DNA from: Oscillospiraceae bacterium
GTDB lineage: Bacteria; Bacillota; Clostridia; Oscillospirales; Ruminococcaceae
Assembly (NCBI GenBank): GCA_022508965.1
Contig: JAFLUD010000013.1
Coordinates: 1 to 33,134, forward strand
DNA: 33,134 nucleotides
Direction of reading: 5' to 3'
Positions within the stretch are counted from its first letter, which is position 1. Every line of letters begins with the position of its first letter. The translations under genes were made by a program, and so were the position numbers. The notes below the pieces were generated by a model. The model saw nothing but the letters and a program-made list of their open reading frames with translations, did not search any database and had not been told where the DNA came from. Shown here one piece after another: positions 14,924 to 22,388 of the stretch.

Positions 14924-15718
14924 ATGATGCCGGACAACGAAAAGAAATACAAAATTTTTAACCGCGATATGATGAAGTATCTCGCATTGATACCGATGTT
15001 TATCGGACACGCGATCGCATGGATAAACCTGATGAATAACCCAAGCAGCGAAATCGCGGTATATGAGCTTCCGATGGCGCTGATGATAATAAGCGCGTTT
15101 TCTTTGTTCTGTCCGCCGGTAATGTTTTTCTTTATCGCGGACGGCTACAAGTATACACGAGATCGAAAAAAGTATGCTCTGCGGCTGCTGTTGTTCGCCG
15201 TAATTACACAGCCGTTTGACTGGCTGATATTCCAACCCCTTAACGGCTGGTGGAGCAGCAATGTAATTTTCACGCTGTTCTTCGGGCTGCTTTCGATCAT
15301 CTGCTGGGAAAGCAAATTCAAGAAGTGGAAGCGGATCTTGCTTGTTATTCTCTGCGTTGCCGCAACGGCTTTGGTAAATTCGGACTGGTTGGTTACCGGC
15401 GTAGTGATAATACTGTTCTTACATATTTTCAGAGAAAAACCGAAGACGAGATTTATTGTATATACGTCGATCGCTCTTGTTCATTGCCTGCTGAATCTTA
15501 TTTTGCTCGGAAAGGCTCCGACCGAAAAGCTCTTGACATATATGGCAATAATGTTTGGGATGTTTATGGCGGCGTATTTTTGCATGACAACATTCTATAA
15601 CGGCAAAAAAGGCAAGCACCCGACTTTTGCCAAGTGGTTTTTCTACGCGTTCTATCCTGCTCACTATCTGATAATCTGGTTGATGAAAATTTGTATGGAT
15701 AGATTCGGAGCTGCATAA
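14924..15718 (+). CDS. TraX family integral membrane protein (first copy)
   Basis: The protein of about 264 residues matches the TraX family, named after the F-plasmid enzyme that N-acetylates pilin but widespread on chromosomes with unknown targets. The N-terminal 'DMMKYLALIPMFIGHAIAW', the 'PPVMFFFIADGYKYTRDRKKY' loop and the C-terminal 'WFFYAFYPAHYLIIWLM' are the family's conserved segments. I count about seven to eight hydrophobic segments. An in-frame GTG at 14918 overlaps the GAGG site, so ATG 14924 or 14927 is the likely start. It is a single-gene unit between two terminators. A second, diverged TraX protein lies at 17803-18546. Confidence 0.9.
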   Translation: MMPDNEKKYKIFNRDMMKYLALIPMFIGHAIAWINLMNNPSSEIAVYELPMALMIISAFSLFCPPVMFFFIADGYKYTRDRKKYALRLLLFAVITQPFDWLIFQPLNGWWSSNVIFTLFFGLLSIICWESKFKKWKRILLVILCVAATALVNSDWLVTGVVIILFLHIFREKPKTRFIVYTSIALVHCLLNLILLGKAPTEKLLTYMAIMFGMFMAAYFCMTTFYNGKKGKHPTFAKWFFYAFYPAHYLIIWLMKICMDRFGAA

Positions 15719-15729
15719 TAAAATCCACT

Positions 15730-15771
15730 CCCCGAGGCGGTCTTTTAAACCGCTTCGGGGGCTTTTTTATT
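15730..15771 (+). terminator. Terminator of the first traX-like gene
   Basis: A 12-bp stem (CCCCGAGGCGGT, 15730-15741, with 15749-15760; one wobble) has a 7-base loop and is followed by GCTTTTTTATTT. Confidence 0.92.
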
Positions 15772-15802
15772 TCCCAAAGACAAATATTACCGACAAAAAA
15801 AC

Positions 15803-15832
15803 TGAATTTTTAAGAATTACTTCGACAAAATA
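15803..15832 (+). promoter_or_regulatory. Possible sigma-G/sigma-F (forespore) promoter of spoVACDE
   Basis: TGAATT (15803-15808) and CAAAATA (15826-15832) are 17 bp apart and resemble the forespore consensus (GnATR, then CATnnTA). No good sigma-A promoter is present between the upstream terminator and spoVAC, which supports a sporulation-specific factor. The match is imperfect. Confidence 0.45.
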
Positions 15833-15872
15833 TTTGTGAAAAACGAATTATTTTGAGAGGAGTTTTTTCTTT

Positions 15873-16316
15873 ATGAATATTTCAAATCAGGAATACGGCA
15901 GGCTGGCGAAGCGCCTTTCTCCGCCGTCGGCGATGTATAAGACAATACCGCTGGCATTCGTTATCGGAGGCGGGATCTGCGTTCTCGGAGAGGCTTTGCT
16001 GAATATATATCAGATGCTGGGGTTGGATATGGAAAAAGCGGGTATGCTGACTTCAATGTCGCTTATTTTTCTGTCCGCGCTTTTTACGGGACTCAAGCTG
16101 TACGACAGGATCGCTCAGCACGCGGGCGCGGGTACGCTGGTTCCCATCACGGGCTTTGCGAACTCTGTGGTGTCGCCCGCACTTGACTTCAAGTCCGAGG
16201 GGTTTGTTCTCGGATTGGGAGCCAAGATGTTCGTTATCGCGGGCCCGGTAATTGTTTACGGAATTTCCGCGTCCATTGTTTACGGTCTTATCTACTATAT
16301 TACTACGCTGTTTTAG
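15873..16316 (+). CDS. spoVAC: Stage V sporulation protein AC
   Basis: SpoVAC is an inner-membrane protein of the SpoVA channel that moves calcium-dipicolinate into the forespore and out during germination; in Bacillus it acts as a mechanosensitive channel. The 147 residues include a soluble N-terminus ending in the typical 'PPSAMYKTIPLAFVIGG' entry, then four hydrophobic segments. The conserved 'GLKLYDRIAQHAGAGTLVPITGFANSVVSPALDFKSEG' region is split by nothing and is diagnostic of the SpoVAC/AE family. It follows GAGAGGAG and lies 11 bases before spoVAD. It is the first gene of the operon; spoVAA, spoVAB and spoVAF are not in the window. Confidence 0.96.
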   Translation: MNISNQEYGRLAKRLSPPSAMYKTIPLAFVIGGGICVLGEALLNIYQMLGLDMEKAGMLTSMSLIFLSALFTGLKLYDRIAQHAGAGTLVPITGFANSVVSPALDFKSEGFVLGLGAKMFVIAGPVIVYGISASIVYGLIYYITTLF

Positions 16317-16327
16317 GAGGTGATGTT

Positions 16328-17332
16328 ATGGCGATCTGTGAAGGAAAAACCTTTAAATTCAGCAACGCGTCGATAACGTCATTCGCGGCGGTTGTCGGAA
16401 AGGTCGAGGGCGACGGTCCCTACGGAAACGAGTTCGACGAGATAATGGAGGACAACAAGGGCGGTGCGGATACCTGGGAACAGGCGGAGGCAAGTCTTCA
16501 AAAAAAGTCGCTGCAATATGCTATGGACAAGGCGGAGCTTACTCCCGAAAAAATGGATCTGATCTTTGCGGGCGACCTGCTCAATCAGTGCACCGGCTCG
16601 TCCTACGGGCTTAAGGATTTCTATATTCCTTTCATGGGAGTTTACGGAGCTTGCTCGACGTTTGCGGAGTCGCTGCTGCTGGCGGCGGCTATGGTGAACG
16701 CGGGTTACGTCGAAAACTGCGCGGCGGTCACTTCGTCGCACTTTTCGTCCGCGGAACGGCAGTTCAGGTTCCCTCTGAACTACGGCGGAGTGAGAACTCC
16801 CACGGCACAATGGACGGCTACCGCGTCGGGCGCGGCTATCGTTGATTCCTCACAAAAAGCGCCGTTTATCCGCGCGGCTACTGTCGGAAAGATCCAGGAT
16901 ATGGGTATCACCGACCTCAACAACATGGGCGCGGCAATGGCGGGCGCGGCTTACGACACTGTTACCCGTCACATGAAGCACATGGGAACCCATCCCGAAA
17001 ATTACGACATGATAATCACGGGCGACCTGGGTCAGGTCGGAAGCGATATAATGCACGAGCTGTTCAAGCGCGACGGCGTTGCTATTGAGAGCCGTCACAA
17101 GGACTGCGGTCTGCTTATCTACGACAGAGACCGCCAGGACGTTCACGCGGGTGGCTCGGGCTGCGGCTGCTCGGCTTCGATGATGTGCGGATATTTCCTC
17201 AAGAAAGTCCGCAGAGGCGAGCTGAAGCGCATACTCTACACGGCAACCGGCGCGCTGATGTCGCCGACGATAGTTCAGCAGGGCGGAGCGATACCCGGAA
17301 TCGCGCACGCCGTTGAGATCACATCGGATTAA
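16328..17332 (+). CDS. spoVAD: Stage V sporulation protein AD (DPA-binding, thiolase fold)
   Basis: SpoVAD is a soluble, thiolase-like protein that binds dipicolinic acid on the SpoVA complex. Its 334 residues match the usual length. Visible family motifs are 'ASITSFAAVVGKVEGDGP' near the start, 'GDLLNQCTGSSYGL', the thiolase-type nucleophile region 'YGACSTFAESL', 'FPLNYGGVRTPTAQWTATA' and the C-terminal glycine-rich 'GGSGCGCSA' loop. A strong AGGAGGTG precedes its ATG. It sits between spoVAC and spoVAE with 11- and 12-base gaps, so all three are made together, as in the minimal clostridial spoVA arrangement. Confidence 0.97.
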   Translation: MAICEGKTFKFSNASITSFAAVVGKVEGDGPYGNEFDEIMEDNKGGADTWEQAEASLQKKSLQYAMDKAELTPEKMDLIFAGDLLNQCTGSSYGLKDFYIPFMGVYGACSTFAESLLLAAAMVNAGYVENCAAVTSSHFSSAERQFRFPLNYGGVRTPTAQWTATASGAAIVDSSQKAPFIRAATVGKIQDMGITDLNNMGAAMAGAAYDTVTRHMKHMGTHPENYDMIITGDLGQVGSDIMHELFKRDGVAIESRHKDCGLLIYDRDRQDVHAGGSGCGCSASMMCGYFLKKVRRGELKRILYTATGALMSPTIVQQGGAIPGIAHAVEITSD

Positions 17333-17344
17333 GGAGGAAAAGCT

Positions 17345-17722
17345 ATGGATATGTTTATGGAATACGTTTGGGCGTTTTTGATCGGCGGACTGCTGTGCGC
17401 TATCGGGCAAGTTCTCATCGACCTTACAAAGCTCACGCCCGCGAGAATTCTCACCTCCTATGTGGTTGCGGGAGTGATTCTGGGAGCGCTCGGGCTGTAC
17501 GAGCCGATCGTGGAGCTTGCCGGCGGCGGAGCTACCGTTCCGCTTACGGGCTTCGGATATCTGCTGTCAAAGGGCGTTCGCGAGGCGGTTGATCAGAACG
17601 GGATTCTCGGCGCGTTTATGGGCGGATTCACAAACGCCGCAGTAGGAATTGCCGCGGCTATCTTCTTCGGACTTATAGCGGCGCTGGTCTTCAAAAGCGG
17701 CTCGAAAATTAACGAAACTTAA
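17345..17722 (+). CDS. spoVAE: Stage V sporulation protein AE
   Basis: This 125-residue membrane protein is the third SpoVA channel subunit, homologous to SpoVAC. It has about four hydrophobic segments and the conserved 'FLIGGLLCAIGQVLIDLTKLTPARIL' pattern at the start, followed by 'GGGATVPLTGFGYLLSKGV', the same 'GAxTxVPxTGF' loop as in SpoVAC. AAGGAGG precedes the ATG. It ends the operon before a strong terminator. Its length corresponds to the short SpoVAEb form. Confidence 0.95.
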   Translation: MDMFMEYVWAFLIGGLLCAIGQVLIDLTKLTPARILTSYVVAGVILGALGLYEPIVELAGGGATVPLTGFGYLLSKGVREAVDQNGILGAFMGGFTNAAVGIAAAIFFGLIAALVFKSGSKINET

Positions 17723-17729
17723 AGTAAAG

Positions 17730-17776
17730 ATCCCCGAGACGGCTTTGTCTGTCGCTCGGGGATTGATTTATAATTT
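17730..17776 (+). terminator. Terminator of spoVACDE
   Basis: A 9-bp ATCCCCGAG/CTCGGGGAT stem (17730-17738 with 17755-17763), with a partly paired 16-base apex, is followed by a T-rich stretch. The minus-strand side is also T-rich, so it might stop the convergent traX transcript too. Confidence 0.82.
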
Positions 17777-17802
17777 GGTTGCTCGCGCAAGTCAGAGATT
17801 TA

Positions 17803-18546
17803 TTAAAACAAAATACTTATATCGCCATACATCACCATTCTAATAATTCCGATTATGACAAGATGTGCTGGATAGTAAATATAGAAAAACCATTTTAACC
17901 AATTGGCTTTTCCTTTTTGACCATTATATTGTTTCATCAAAGGGCATACTAAAATAACAAACAGTTCTATTATTCCGTAAATTTTACTTACAAAGAAAAA
18001 TGATACTACAGCATATGGCAAAACCCAAATCATCATTGAGATCGTCTGCTTCTTAAGATTTCCACGATTTCGATAAATTCCCATTATTGCTAATACAGCA
18101 ATGCAGCTCCAATCTGCCGGAAATGCACTCCATATTAAAATAAGGCAAAGAACATTCTTTATCACTTTATTGATCTTCTTTAGCTCTGTATCTTGAATCC
18201 ATAAAACCAATACAGATACAAACAGAGGATACATCACACTTGTCTGATTGAATACGCCAGTCTTGAACGGAATAAAATCCAAACCAAATGCAAAGCAATA
18301 TGCAAAATGAGAGATAACAGAAAAAACACCTAACCTGAATAAATACTTCTTTATATTGTGTGTATAATGATATCCTTCTGCTATGAAGAACCACATGATT
18401 GGAGCAGTTAATCTCCCAATTATGTGCAGGACAATCGGTAAAGGTTGAGCGGGGAAAGAAGGGTATAATAGATCCGTGACATGGTCTATAGTCATGGCTA
18501 TAATTGCTATTATTTTTAGATGATTGGAGTTTAGCTTCTTTACCAT
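17803..18546 (-). CDS. TraX family integral membrane protein (second copy, AT-rich)
   Basis: The 247-residue product shares the TraX layout with the protein at 14924-15718: an N-terminal 'LKIIAIIAMTIDHV' helix, 'APIMWFFIAEGYHYTHNIKKYL', and a C-terminal 'WLKWFFYIYYPAHLVIIGI'. The conserved His after 'MTID' and the 'AEGYxYT' loop are kept. It has about eight hydrophobic segments. The gene is visibly poorer in G and C than everything around it and uses many A/T-ending codons (ATA, AAA, AAT), which points to recent acquisition. It follows the HAD gene by 30 bases and probably shares its promoter at 19266-19294. Confidence 0.9.
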   Translation of the reverse strand: MVKKLNSNHLKIIAIIAMTIDHVTDLLYPSFPAQPLPIVLHIIGRLTAPIMWFFIAEGYHYTHNIKKYLFRLGVFSVISHFAYCFAFGLDFIPFKTGVFNQTSVMYPLFVSVLVLWIQDTELKKINKVIKNVLCLILIWSAFPADWSCIAVLAIMGIYRNRGNLKKQTISMMIWVLPYAVVSFFFVSKIYGIIELFVILVCPLMKQYNGQKGKANWLKWFFYIYYPAHLVIIGIIRMVMYGDISILF

Positions 18547-18576
18547 CCTTACCTCCGTAAATTTCGATTTGTCATA

Positions 18577-19233
18577 TCAAGCATCACCTTCGAGAATGAT
18601 CCTGCCAAGCTCGACGGCGTTTTCGACGAGAAACGCGGGAGCGTACTGTTCCAGCTCCTCCCTGCCGCGAAAGCCCCAGAGCACTCCGCAGGCGGTGAGT
18701 CCGGCGTTTTTTGCGGTCTGCATATCAACTCCGCTGTCGCCGACATACAGCGGCTCACAGCCGCTTTTACGGTACTTCTCGGCAAGGTGCAGAACCGCGC
18801 TCGGATCGGGCTTTACGGGAAAGCCTATGCCCGCGCCGATGACCTCGGTTATATTCTCACCGAAAAACGACCGCAAAAGCTCCTCGGAAAACGAGTGATC
18901 CTTATTGGTAACGCACACAGCGGTAATACCGCGCGACTTAAGCTCCGCCAGCAGCTCCGCGATCCCGCCGTAGGGCTTTGTTTTGTCGGAATTGTGAAGC
19001 GCGTAATATTCCGCGAAAACAGAATAGGCGGTTTTCTGGACCTCCTCCGAGCTTCCCGCCGGGAGCATTCTCTCTATAAGCTTCGCTATCCCGTTTCCCA
19101 CAAATAAACGGAATTCCTCGTCCGTATGCGTCGGGAAATCCATCTGCCTCAGCGCGTGATTCCCTGCCGCGGCAAGGTCTCCGAGCGTATCTAAAAGCGT
19201 TCCGTCCAAATCGAAAATAACCGGATCAAACAT
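18577..19233 (-). CDS. HAD-family phosphatase, phosphoglycolate phosphatase-like
   Basis: This 218-residue HAD hydrolase belongs to the Gph/beta-phosphoglucomutase-like subgroup with a helical cap. Motif I is 'FDLDGTLLDT' with nucleophile D8 and acid/base D10. Motif II is 'CVTNKD' (Thr), motif III the Lys in 'FPVKPDPSAVLHL', and motif IV the acidic 'YVGDSGVDMQTAKNAG'. The cap lies between residues 15 and 85. Such enzymes often remove 2-phosphoglycolate formed during DNA repair, but substrate cannot be fixed from sequence. The start follows GAGG by 9 bases. It is the first gene of a two-gene unit with traX and has a good sigma-A promoter overlapped by an inverted repeat. Confidence 0.9.
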   Translation of the reverse strand: MFDPVIFDLDGTLLDTLGDLAAAGNHALRQMDFPTHTDEEFRLFVGNGIAKLIERMLPAGSSEEVQKTAYSVFAEYYALHNSDKTKPYGGIAELLAELKSRGITAVCVTNKDHSFSEELLRSFFGENITEVIGAGIGFPVKPDPSAVLHLAEKYRKSGCEPLYVGDSGVDMQTAKNAGLTACGVLWGFRGREELEQYAPAFLVENAVELGRIILEGDA

Positions 19234-19250
19234 AACTAATTACCTCGATA

Positions 19251-19279
19251 TTTTTTGTCACAAATATTGTAACAAAAAA
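19251..19279. repeat. 13-bp inverted repeat over the HAD gene promoter
   Basis: TTTTTTGTCACAA (19251-19263) and TTGTAACAAAAAA (19267-19279) form an inverted repeat with one mismatch and a 3-base centre. It covers the -10 box and the likely transcription start of the minus-strand promoter. It could be an operator for a dimeric repressor, or a weak hairpin. Confidence 0.6.
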
Positions 19280-19294
19280 TTTCCCGGTTGTCAA
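19266..19294 (-). promoter_or_regulatory. Sigma-A promoter of the HAD-traX unit
   Basis: On the minus strand TTGACA (19289-19294) and TACAAT (19266-19271) are 17 bp apart, about 30 bases before the HAD start codon. The -10 lies inside the inverted repeat at 19251-19279. Confidence 0.88.
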
Positions 19295-19313
19295 GCAGAT
19301 AATATTGTGGCGT

Positions 19314-19345
19314 CTTGACTGCGGCGCAAAATTGTGTTATAATAA
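19314..19345 (+). repeat. 32-bp direct repeat, copy A, containing a whole promoter
   Basis: This copy holds TTGACT (19315-19320), a 17-bp spacer and TATAAT (19338-19343). It is identical to copy B at 19476-19507 except for one base in the -35 box, 162 bp apart. It could initiate a transcript through the hairpin array toward the NUDIX gene. Confidence 0.85.
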
Positions 19346-19355
19346 CCGCAGCCCT

Positions 19356-19490
19356 CAAAATCCAAATTTTGGATTTTGACCGCCTTTGGCGGTTTTCGGC
19401 ATACGCCGAAAGGTTGCGTTTTTTGAAACAAATTTTCTTTGCTTCGCAAATAACGCGCTTCGCGCGACTGCGCCGCTTGACAGCGGCGCA
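19356..19490. repeat. Array of six tandem small hairpins
   Basis: Six inverted repeats follow each other in 135 bp: 19356-19378 (perfect 11-bp arms, 1-base centre), 19379-19393 (ACCGCC/GGCGGT, TTT loop), 19394-19411 (TTTCGGC/GCCGAAA, ATAC loop), 19438-19450 (TTTGC/GCAAA, TTC loop), 19454-19466 (CGCGC/GCGCG, TTC loop) and 19469-19490 (TGCGCCGC/GCGGCGCA, TTGACA loop). No gene is visible here. The gene-free gap 19234-19543 consists of this array, the two 32-bp promoter repeats and the HAD promoter region. Confidence 0.85.
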
Positions 19491-19507
19491 AAATTGTGTT
19501 ATAATAA
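19476..19507 (+). promoter_or_regulatory. 32-bp repeat copy B: NUDIX operon promoter with -35 in a hairpin loop
   Basis: TTGACA (19477-19482) and TATAAT (19500-19505) are 17 bp apart, 38 bases before the NUDIX start codon. The -35 box is exactly the loop of the 8-bp hairpin at 19469-19490. This is the promoter-proximal copy of the duplicated promoter. Confidence 0.85.
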
Positions 19508-19543
19508 AGTAGAATATGTATTTTTTGATTTTGGAGTGTAAAA

Positions 19544-20071
19544 ATGGAGTTTTTTGATTTGTACACCGCGGCTAGACAGCCCTTGGGAAGGCAGGTGCTG
19601 AGAGGCGCGCCCATTCCGCGCGGTGAGTATCACATCGTCGTGCAGATAATGACGATCAATCACAACGGAGAGATACTGCTTACCCAGCGCGTTCCCGAAA
19701 AAACAAGCGGCGGCAAGTGGGAATGCTCGGGCGGCTGCGCGGTTTCGGGAGAGACCAGCCGCGAGGCTGCAGTAAGAGAGCTTTTTGAGGAAACGGGCAT
19801 ACGCGCGCACGAGGACGAGCTGAGACTGGAATGGTCGCTTACCACAGACAGTATGCTGAGAGATTTCTACATTCTGATAAAGGACGTGCCGCTTAAATCG
19901 CTGCACCTGCAATCCATCGAGGTATGCGCGGCAAAATGGGTGAGCTTCGACCGCCTCTGCGAGATGTCGCGGCTGGGACAGACTACGCGCACGGTCTCCC
20001 GCTGGCTGGAAAACCGCGGCGGCGACCTTAAGCTGCTTTCGGGCGACGTGCGGCGGAAATATTGCGAATGA
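19544..20071 (+). CDS. NUDIX hydrolase (IPP isomerase-like group)
   Basis: This 175-residue enzyme carries a perfect NUDIX box, G64-x5-E70-x7-R78-E79-L80-x-E82-E83-x-G85, which binds magnesium and hydrolyses nucleoside-diphosphate-linked compounds. The N-terminal 'MEFFDLYTAARQPLG' and 'RGEYHIVVQIMTIN' resemble the group of NUDIX proteins often named after isopentenyl-diphosphate isomerase, though isomerase-specific residues are not evident. TTGGAG precedes the ATG by 7 bases. It is the first gene after the duplicated promoter and the start of a run of six same-strand genes; the gap to the SecA2-like gene is about 30 bases and has no terminator. Confidence 0.92.
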   Translation: MEFFDLYTAARQPLGRQVLRGAPIPRGEYHIVVQIMTINHNGEILLTQRVPEKTSGGKWECSGGCAVSGETSREAAVRELFEETGIRAHEDELRLEWSLTTDSMLRDFYILIKDVPLKSLHLQSIEVCAAKWVSFDRLCEMSRLGQTTRTVSRWLENRGGDLKLLSGDVRRKYCE

Positions 20072-20102
20072 ACGCCCGCTGCCGAATGTTTTGGAGGAAG
20101 AT

Positions 20103-22385
20103 TTGGATAAAAAAAGAATATCTGAAATAAAAACGCTGGTCGAAAGCGGCGAGTGCGGCGGTAATTCGCTTGAAGAGGTTTTCGCGCGCTGTTATTCGGC
20201 GACGCAGAAAACTCTCGGGATAACGCCGTTTGACGAGCAATTGGCGGCGGCTATTGCACTTTCCGAGGGGAAAATGGTGCAGATGCAGACGGGCGAGGGC
20301 AAGACGCTGGCGGCTGTGTTTGCCGCGTGTTATGCCGCCTTAAACGGCGAGAACGTGCATATTCTGACGTTCAACGATTATCTGGCGGAGCGCGACTGCG
20401 GCTGGATGGGTCCGATCTACAGGGAATTGGGCGTATCCGTGGGGTGCATTACCGAGAGCACTCCGCGTTCCGAGAGATCCGAGCTTTACAAAAAGCAGGT
20501 GCTTTACATTACCGCAAAAGAAGCGGGCTTTGATTACCTGCGAGACTTTGTAACTCTTGACCCCGAGGATACGGTGTTCCCCGAAAAGCTCGACTTCGCG
20601 ATCGTGGACGAGGCGGACAGCATTCTCATAGACGAGGCGAGAATACCGCTGGTTATCGCGGGAGATGTCGCGGTCTCCGATTCGGGAGATATGAGGGAAA
20701 TCTACGGGAAAATCTCCGAATTCGGCGAGGCGGATTCCGCGTTCGACGAGGATTCACGAAACGTATATCTTACCGACAGCGGCGCGGACAAGGCGGAGGA
20801 AATATTCGGCTGCGACATTTACGCGGAGGAGAACACCGAGCTGTTGGCGAAGATCTGCGCTTGTCTGAAAGCGCGTGACGTTCTCACGGAAAACAAGGAT
20901 TATATCGTAAAAGACGGAAACATTCTTTTGATAGACGAATTCACCGGCAGAGCCGCTCCGGGCAGGGTTTTTCCCGGGGAGCTTCAGTCCGCCGCGGAAG
21001 CGAAGCACGATCTTAAGATAACCTCGCGCGGCAGGATCATGGGAAACATTGCGCTGCAATATTTCGCGCGGTTGTATCCCAGGCTCTCGGGCATGACGGG
21101 CACCGCGGAATCGGCGCGGGAGGAATTCGAGAAATTCTACGGGCTGTTGACCGAAGTTATTCCCACACGGCTTCCCTGCGCGCGCGATGACAAGCCGCTG
21201 GAGCTGTATTACGATCAAGCCGAAAAACGGCGCGCTATTCTCAATGCGATAAAGCAGTCGGCGGATATCGGACGACCCGTGCTGGTAGGCTCGGAGAGTA
21301 TTGAAGAAAGCGAGAGCATTGCCGCTGAGCTTCGCGGAATGGGTATCTCCTGCAACGTTCTCAACGCGAAAAACAACGCCGAGGAAGCCGCTATAATCGC
21401 CAAAGCGGGCGAGCGCGGCGCGGTTACGATCTCTACCAACATGGCGGGGCGCGGAGTGGATATCAAGCTCGGCGGCGAGGACTGCTCGGACAAGGATTTC
21501 GTCGAGAGCGTAGGGGGACTTTTGGTGCTGGCGACTTCGATGCGCGAAAACTCGCGTATCACAAAGCAGCTGCGAGGACGCGCGGGGCGTCAGGGCGACG
21601 TGGGCGAGAGCAGATTCTTCGCGGCTCTCGATGACGAGATCATGCAAAAAAACGACCTCAAGGGACTTAGCGGGCGGCATTATCCGAGCGCGAAAACCGA
21701 GGGCACTCTCACCGACAAAACGCTTCTCAAGGAAGCCGAGCGCGTTCAGCGAATTTCGGAGGGAGATTCCTTCGACGAGCGCGTTAATCTCATGAAATAC
21801 ACGCTTATCGGCGAAAAGCACCGCGAGCTTACCTTCGGCAGGAGAAAATCCCTGCTGGACGGCTCTTACAACAGCGAAATGTGGCAAAAAAACGCTCCGG
21901 AGCTTTTTGAAAAAGCGGCGGAAAGATTCCCCGAAAAAGAATTGCAGGAGCTGCAAAACAAAATACTCGCGGCGCTGTTGAACGAGTTCTGGTGCGACTA
22001 TCTTGACTATACGAGCTATCTTCGCGAGGGAATCCACCTGACGCAGATCGCGGGGCGCAATCCCTCGGAGGAGTATAACATCGCCTGCGAGGAATACTAC
22101 GGCAGCGCGGCGGAGTCGATCCCCGAGCGCATGACCGAAAAGCTGAAAAAGCTGCTGGAATGTGAGAAGCTCTCAGATTATAAGGTCGAAGCTCCAACGC
22201 GAACCTACACCTATCTCTTAAACGACGTCGGTGAGGAATTCAAGGCAAAGCCCGTGCTTATCGGCGTGTTTTCCGAGAGCTATGAGGAGGCTTTGAAAAA
22301 CGCGGAGCAAAAGACCGAGGACAGCAGCAAGGATCCCGAAAAGAAAGCGGGATTCTTCGGAAAAATTTTTGGAAAGAAAAAGTAA
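20103..22385 (+). CDS. secA2: SecA2-like accessory preprotein translocase ATPase
   Basis: This is a SecA-family motor that pushes unfolded proteins through the SecYEG channel. Visible are Walker A 'TGEGKT' at 63-68, the DEAD motif 'VDEADSILIDEARIPL' near 168, the preprotein-crosslinking region between about 180 and 310, 'LSGMTGTA', and in the second motor domain 'TNMAGRGVDIKLGG' and 'QLRGRAGRQGD'. At about 760 residues it is shorter than housekeeping SecA and lacks the C-terminal zinc motif, ending in a Lys-rich tail. Both points suggest an accessory SecA2, although the family assignment is not certain without a second secA to compare. The likely start is TTG at 20103, 5 bases after GGAGG; an alternative TTG lies at 20091. 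mnmE follows after 3 bases. Confidence 0.85.
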   Translation: MDKKRISEIKTLVESGECGGNSLEEVFARCYSATQKTLGITPFDEQLAAAIALSEGKMVQMQTGEGKTLAAVFAACYAALNGENVHILTFNDYLAERDCGWMGPIYRELGVSVGCITESTPRSERSELYKKQVLYITAKEAGFDYLRDFVTLDPEDTVFPEKLDFAIVDEADSILIDEARIPLVIAGDVAVSDSGDMREIYGKISEFGEADSAFDEDSRNVYLTDSGADKAEEIFGCDIYAEENTELLAKICACLKARDVLTENKDYIVKDGNILLIDEFTGRAAPGRVFPGELQSAAEAKHDLKITSRGRIMGNIALQYFARLYPRLSGMTGTAESAREEFEKFYGLLTEVIPTRLPCARDDKPLELYYDQAEKRRAILNAIKQSADIGRPVLVGSESIEESESIAAELRGMGISCNVLNAKNNAEEAAIIAKAGERGAVTISTNMAGRGVDIKLGGEDCSDKDFVESVGGLLVLATSMRENSRITKQLRGRAGRQGDVGESRFFAALDDEIMQKNDLKGLSGRHYPSAKTEGTLTDKTLLKEAERVQRISEGDSFDERVNLMKYTLIGEKHRELTFGRRKSLLDGSYNSEMWQKNAPELFEKAAERFPEKELQELQNKILAALLNEFWCDYLDYTSYLREGIHLTQIAGRNPSEEYNIACEEYYGSAAESIPERMTEKLKKLLECEKLSDYKVEAPTRTYTYLLNDVGEEFKAKPVLIGVFSESYEEALKNAEQKTEDSSKDPEKKAGFFGKIFGKKK

Positions 22386-22388
22386 TTT

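Noticed and set aside
19356-19490. Hairpin array considered as a CRISPR array
   Set aside because: The hairpins differ from one another in sequence and there are no regular spacers or cas genes.
20754-22037. Long open frame opposite the SecA2-like gene (427 codons, minus strand)
   Set aside because: Antisense shadow of a conserved ATPase; the translation has no recognisable domain and no start signals.
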